14,976 nucleotides of DNA from positions 1-14,976 of the forward strand of contig JAEYRT010000197.1 in assembly GCA_023435325.1 (NCBI GenBank), given 5' to 3'. The DNA is from Pseudomonadota bacterium. Lineage in GTDB: Bacteria; Pseudomonadota; Gammaproteobacteria; Burkholderiales; Burkholderiaceae_C. The position numbers and the translations under genes were made by a program. This document shows, in pieces, positions 14,133 through 14,976 of this stretch (position 1 is its first letter; each line of letters starts with the position of its first letter). Below the pieces are notes generated by a model, which saw only the letters and a program-made list of their open reading frames with translations, ran no database searches and was not told where the DNA came from.

Positions 14133-14212
14133 ATAGCTGTTGGCGCTTGAAGTGTCTGGTTTTGCGATACAAAGTATTTGCAGATCAAATACTGACAAGC
14201 GTTAGCAGCTAT
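14133..14212. repeat. Intergenic palindrome copy B, nested hairpins after thrC
   Basis: ATAGCTGTTGGCGCTT (14133-14148) pairs with AAGCGTTAGCAGCTAT (14197-14212) over 16 positions: 13 are Watson-Crick and three become G-U in RNA. The 48-nt loop holds a second perfect 8-bp hairpin, AGTATTTG (14173-14180) with CAAATACT (14186-14193). It is the best-preserved copy of the AGCT-N5-CGC family in the window and lies 20 nt after the thrC stop. Confidence 0.7.
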
Positions 14213-14244
14213 GCTTTTGAAGGCCTTTATCCCACCGCACACGG

Positions 14245-14278
14245 ACGGCGCTTGGCAACCAAGCGCCGTTTGTTCTTT
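14245..14278 (+). terminator. Rho-independent terminator of the hom-thrC unit
   Basis: ACGGCGCTTGG (14245-14255) pairs perfectly with CCAAGCGCCGT (14259-14269) around a 3-nt loop, followed by TTGTTCTTT. Its T-rich end is only 17 nt before the mobB ATG, so mobB needs read-through or a promoter that I cannot see. Confidence 0.88.
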
Positions 14279-14295
14279 GGAAGAAAGTTCAAGAG

Positions 14296-14844
14296 ATGAA
14301 AGCCCTGGGCTTTGCCGCTTTCTCCGGCATGGGCAAAACCACCTTGCTGGAACAATTGATCGCCGCGCTGCGCGTGCGGGGCCAGCGCGTGTCCACCGTC
14401 AAGCATGCCCACCATGATGTGGACATCGATATTCCCGGCAAGGACAGCTGGCGCCACCGCCAGGCCGGAGCTTCGGAAGTGCTGCTGGTCTGCGACAAGC
14501 GCCTGGCCCTGGTGCGTGAGTTCGCGCAGGAACAAGACCTGGACGTGCACGCCATGCTGGCCGAATTGGACCACGGTGTGGACTGGGTGCTGATCGAAGG
14601 CTTCAAGCACGGCAATCTGCCCAAAGTGGAAATCTGGCGCGCACCTGACTCTGCCAGCGGCAAGTCCGCCAAGCCGCTGCGCTTTCCTGAGGACCCGCAT
14701 GTGGTGGCGCTGGCGACCGACGATAGGGCCGCGTTGCCTGTGCAGCCTCCGGCGCACATTGCGGTTTTAGATTTGAACCAACCCGCGCAAATCGCGGTCT
14801 GGATGCTAGCGAATGCCAGCCGCTTTGAATACACCAAGGAGTAA
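14296..14844 (+). CDS. mobB: Molybdopterin-guanine dinucleotide biosynthesis adaptor MobB
   Basis: A 182-residue P-loop protein that helps MobA attach GMP to molybdopterin. The opening GFAAFSGMGKTTLLEQLI (5-22) contains the Walker A loop with Lys14. VKHAHHDVDIDIPGKDSWRHRQAGA (35-59) is the family signature. WVLIEGFKHGNLPKVEIWR (97-115) holds the acidic EGFK motif. Residues about 116-130 (DSASGKSAKPLRF) vary in the family. There is little Shine-Dalgarno pairing: AAGAG touches the ATG directly and GGAAG is 14 nt away. moeA follows after 7 nt, so the two form a molybdenum-cofactor unit. Confidence 0.95.
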   Translation: MKALGFAAFSGMGKTTLLEQLIAALRVRGQRVSTVKHAHHDVDIDIPGKDSWRHRQAGASEVLLVCDKRLALVREFAQEQDLDVHAMLAELDHGVDWVLIEGFKHGNLPKVEIWRAPDSASGKSAKPLRFPEDPHVVALATDDRAALPVQPPAHIAVLDLNQPAQIAVWMLANASRFEYTKE

Positions 14845-14851
14845 ACGCCCC

Positions 14852-14976
14852 ATGGCTGCTATGACCACTTTGGATGATGCCTTGGCCCATGTATTGGCCC
14901 AGGCGCAATTGCTGGGCACCGAACACGTTGACCTGTTTAACGCCGATGGTCGCGTGCTGGCGCAGGACTGCAGCTC
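14852..14976 (+). CDS. moeA: Molybdopterin molybdenumtransferase MoeA, N-terminal part
   Basis: Partial: 41 complete codons, then the window ends. The visible protein opens MAAMTTLDDALAHVLAQAQ and continues LFNADGRVLAQD, the start of the MoeA N-terminal domain, in which a helix and the conserved ADGRVLA(Q/E)D segment come first. MoeA inserts molybdate into adenylylated molybdopterin in the cytosol. AAGGAG (14836-14841), inside the end of mobB, is 10 nt before ATG 14852 and 19 nt before the ATG at 14861, so the first ATG is preferred. The catalytic parts lie outside the window; the call rests on this short N-terminus and on its place after mobB. Confidence 0.88.
   Translation, partial: MAAMTTLDDALAHVLAQAQLLGTEHVDLFNADGRVLAQDCS

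Overview
The window looks like a chromosomal housekeeping segment from a betaproteobacterium, most likely a member of the Burkholderiales and probably the Comamonadaceae (Comamonas, Delftia or Acidovorax type). The placement rests on four things: the rpsF-priB-rpsR-rplI order with a separate priB, an S18 with a basic N-terminal extension, the alaA-hom-thrC cluster followed by molybdenum cofactor genes, and intergenic palindromes of the AGCT-N5-CGC type, which I recall from this family but could not search for. GC content is high and long antisense open frames are common. No transposase, phage, CRISPR, tRNA or rRNA sequence was seen. No gap between genes exceeds 300 bases; the longest, 264 bases, lies between rplI and dnaB.

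Layout. Bases 1-2893 (minus strand) hold the heat-shock chaperone operon grpE-dnaK-dnaJ, with dnaJ cut by the window edge. Sigma-32-type promoters stand before both grpE and dnaK, and a hairpin with a T-run lies between dnaK and dnaJ. Divergent from it, bases 3088-4527 (plus) carry rpsF-priB-rpsR-rplI behind a perfect TATAAT box and a strong leader hairpin, ending in a clear terminator. dnaB (4792-6213, plus) follows as its own unit and ends in a bidirectional terminator. Bases 6373-9815 (minus) hold a Mth938/DUF498 gene, an unusual Bcp-type peroxiredoxin, a PIN-PhoH ATPase with a long Ala-rich extension, and a small tail-anchored coiled-coil protein whose ATG abuts the phoH stop. Bases 9994-14112 (plus) hold an AlaA-type aminotransferase, homoserine dehydrogenase and threonine synthase. 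A structured gap with a terminator then leads to mobB and the start of moeA.

The genes fall into recognisable tasks: protein folding under heat stress, ribosome assembly with replication restart and fork unwinding, aspartate-family amino-acid synthesis, and molybdenum cofactor maturation. I found no convincing new multi-gene system. The items most worth a second look are: a family of four intergenic palindromes, one of which combines terminator-like and promoter-like signals in front of hom; the PhoH plus tail-anchored protein pair and the terminator 30 nt before phoH; the peroxiredoxin lacking the usual second cysteine; and the leader hairpin of rpsF.
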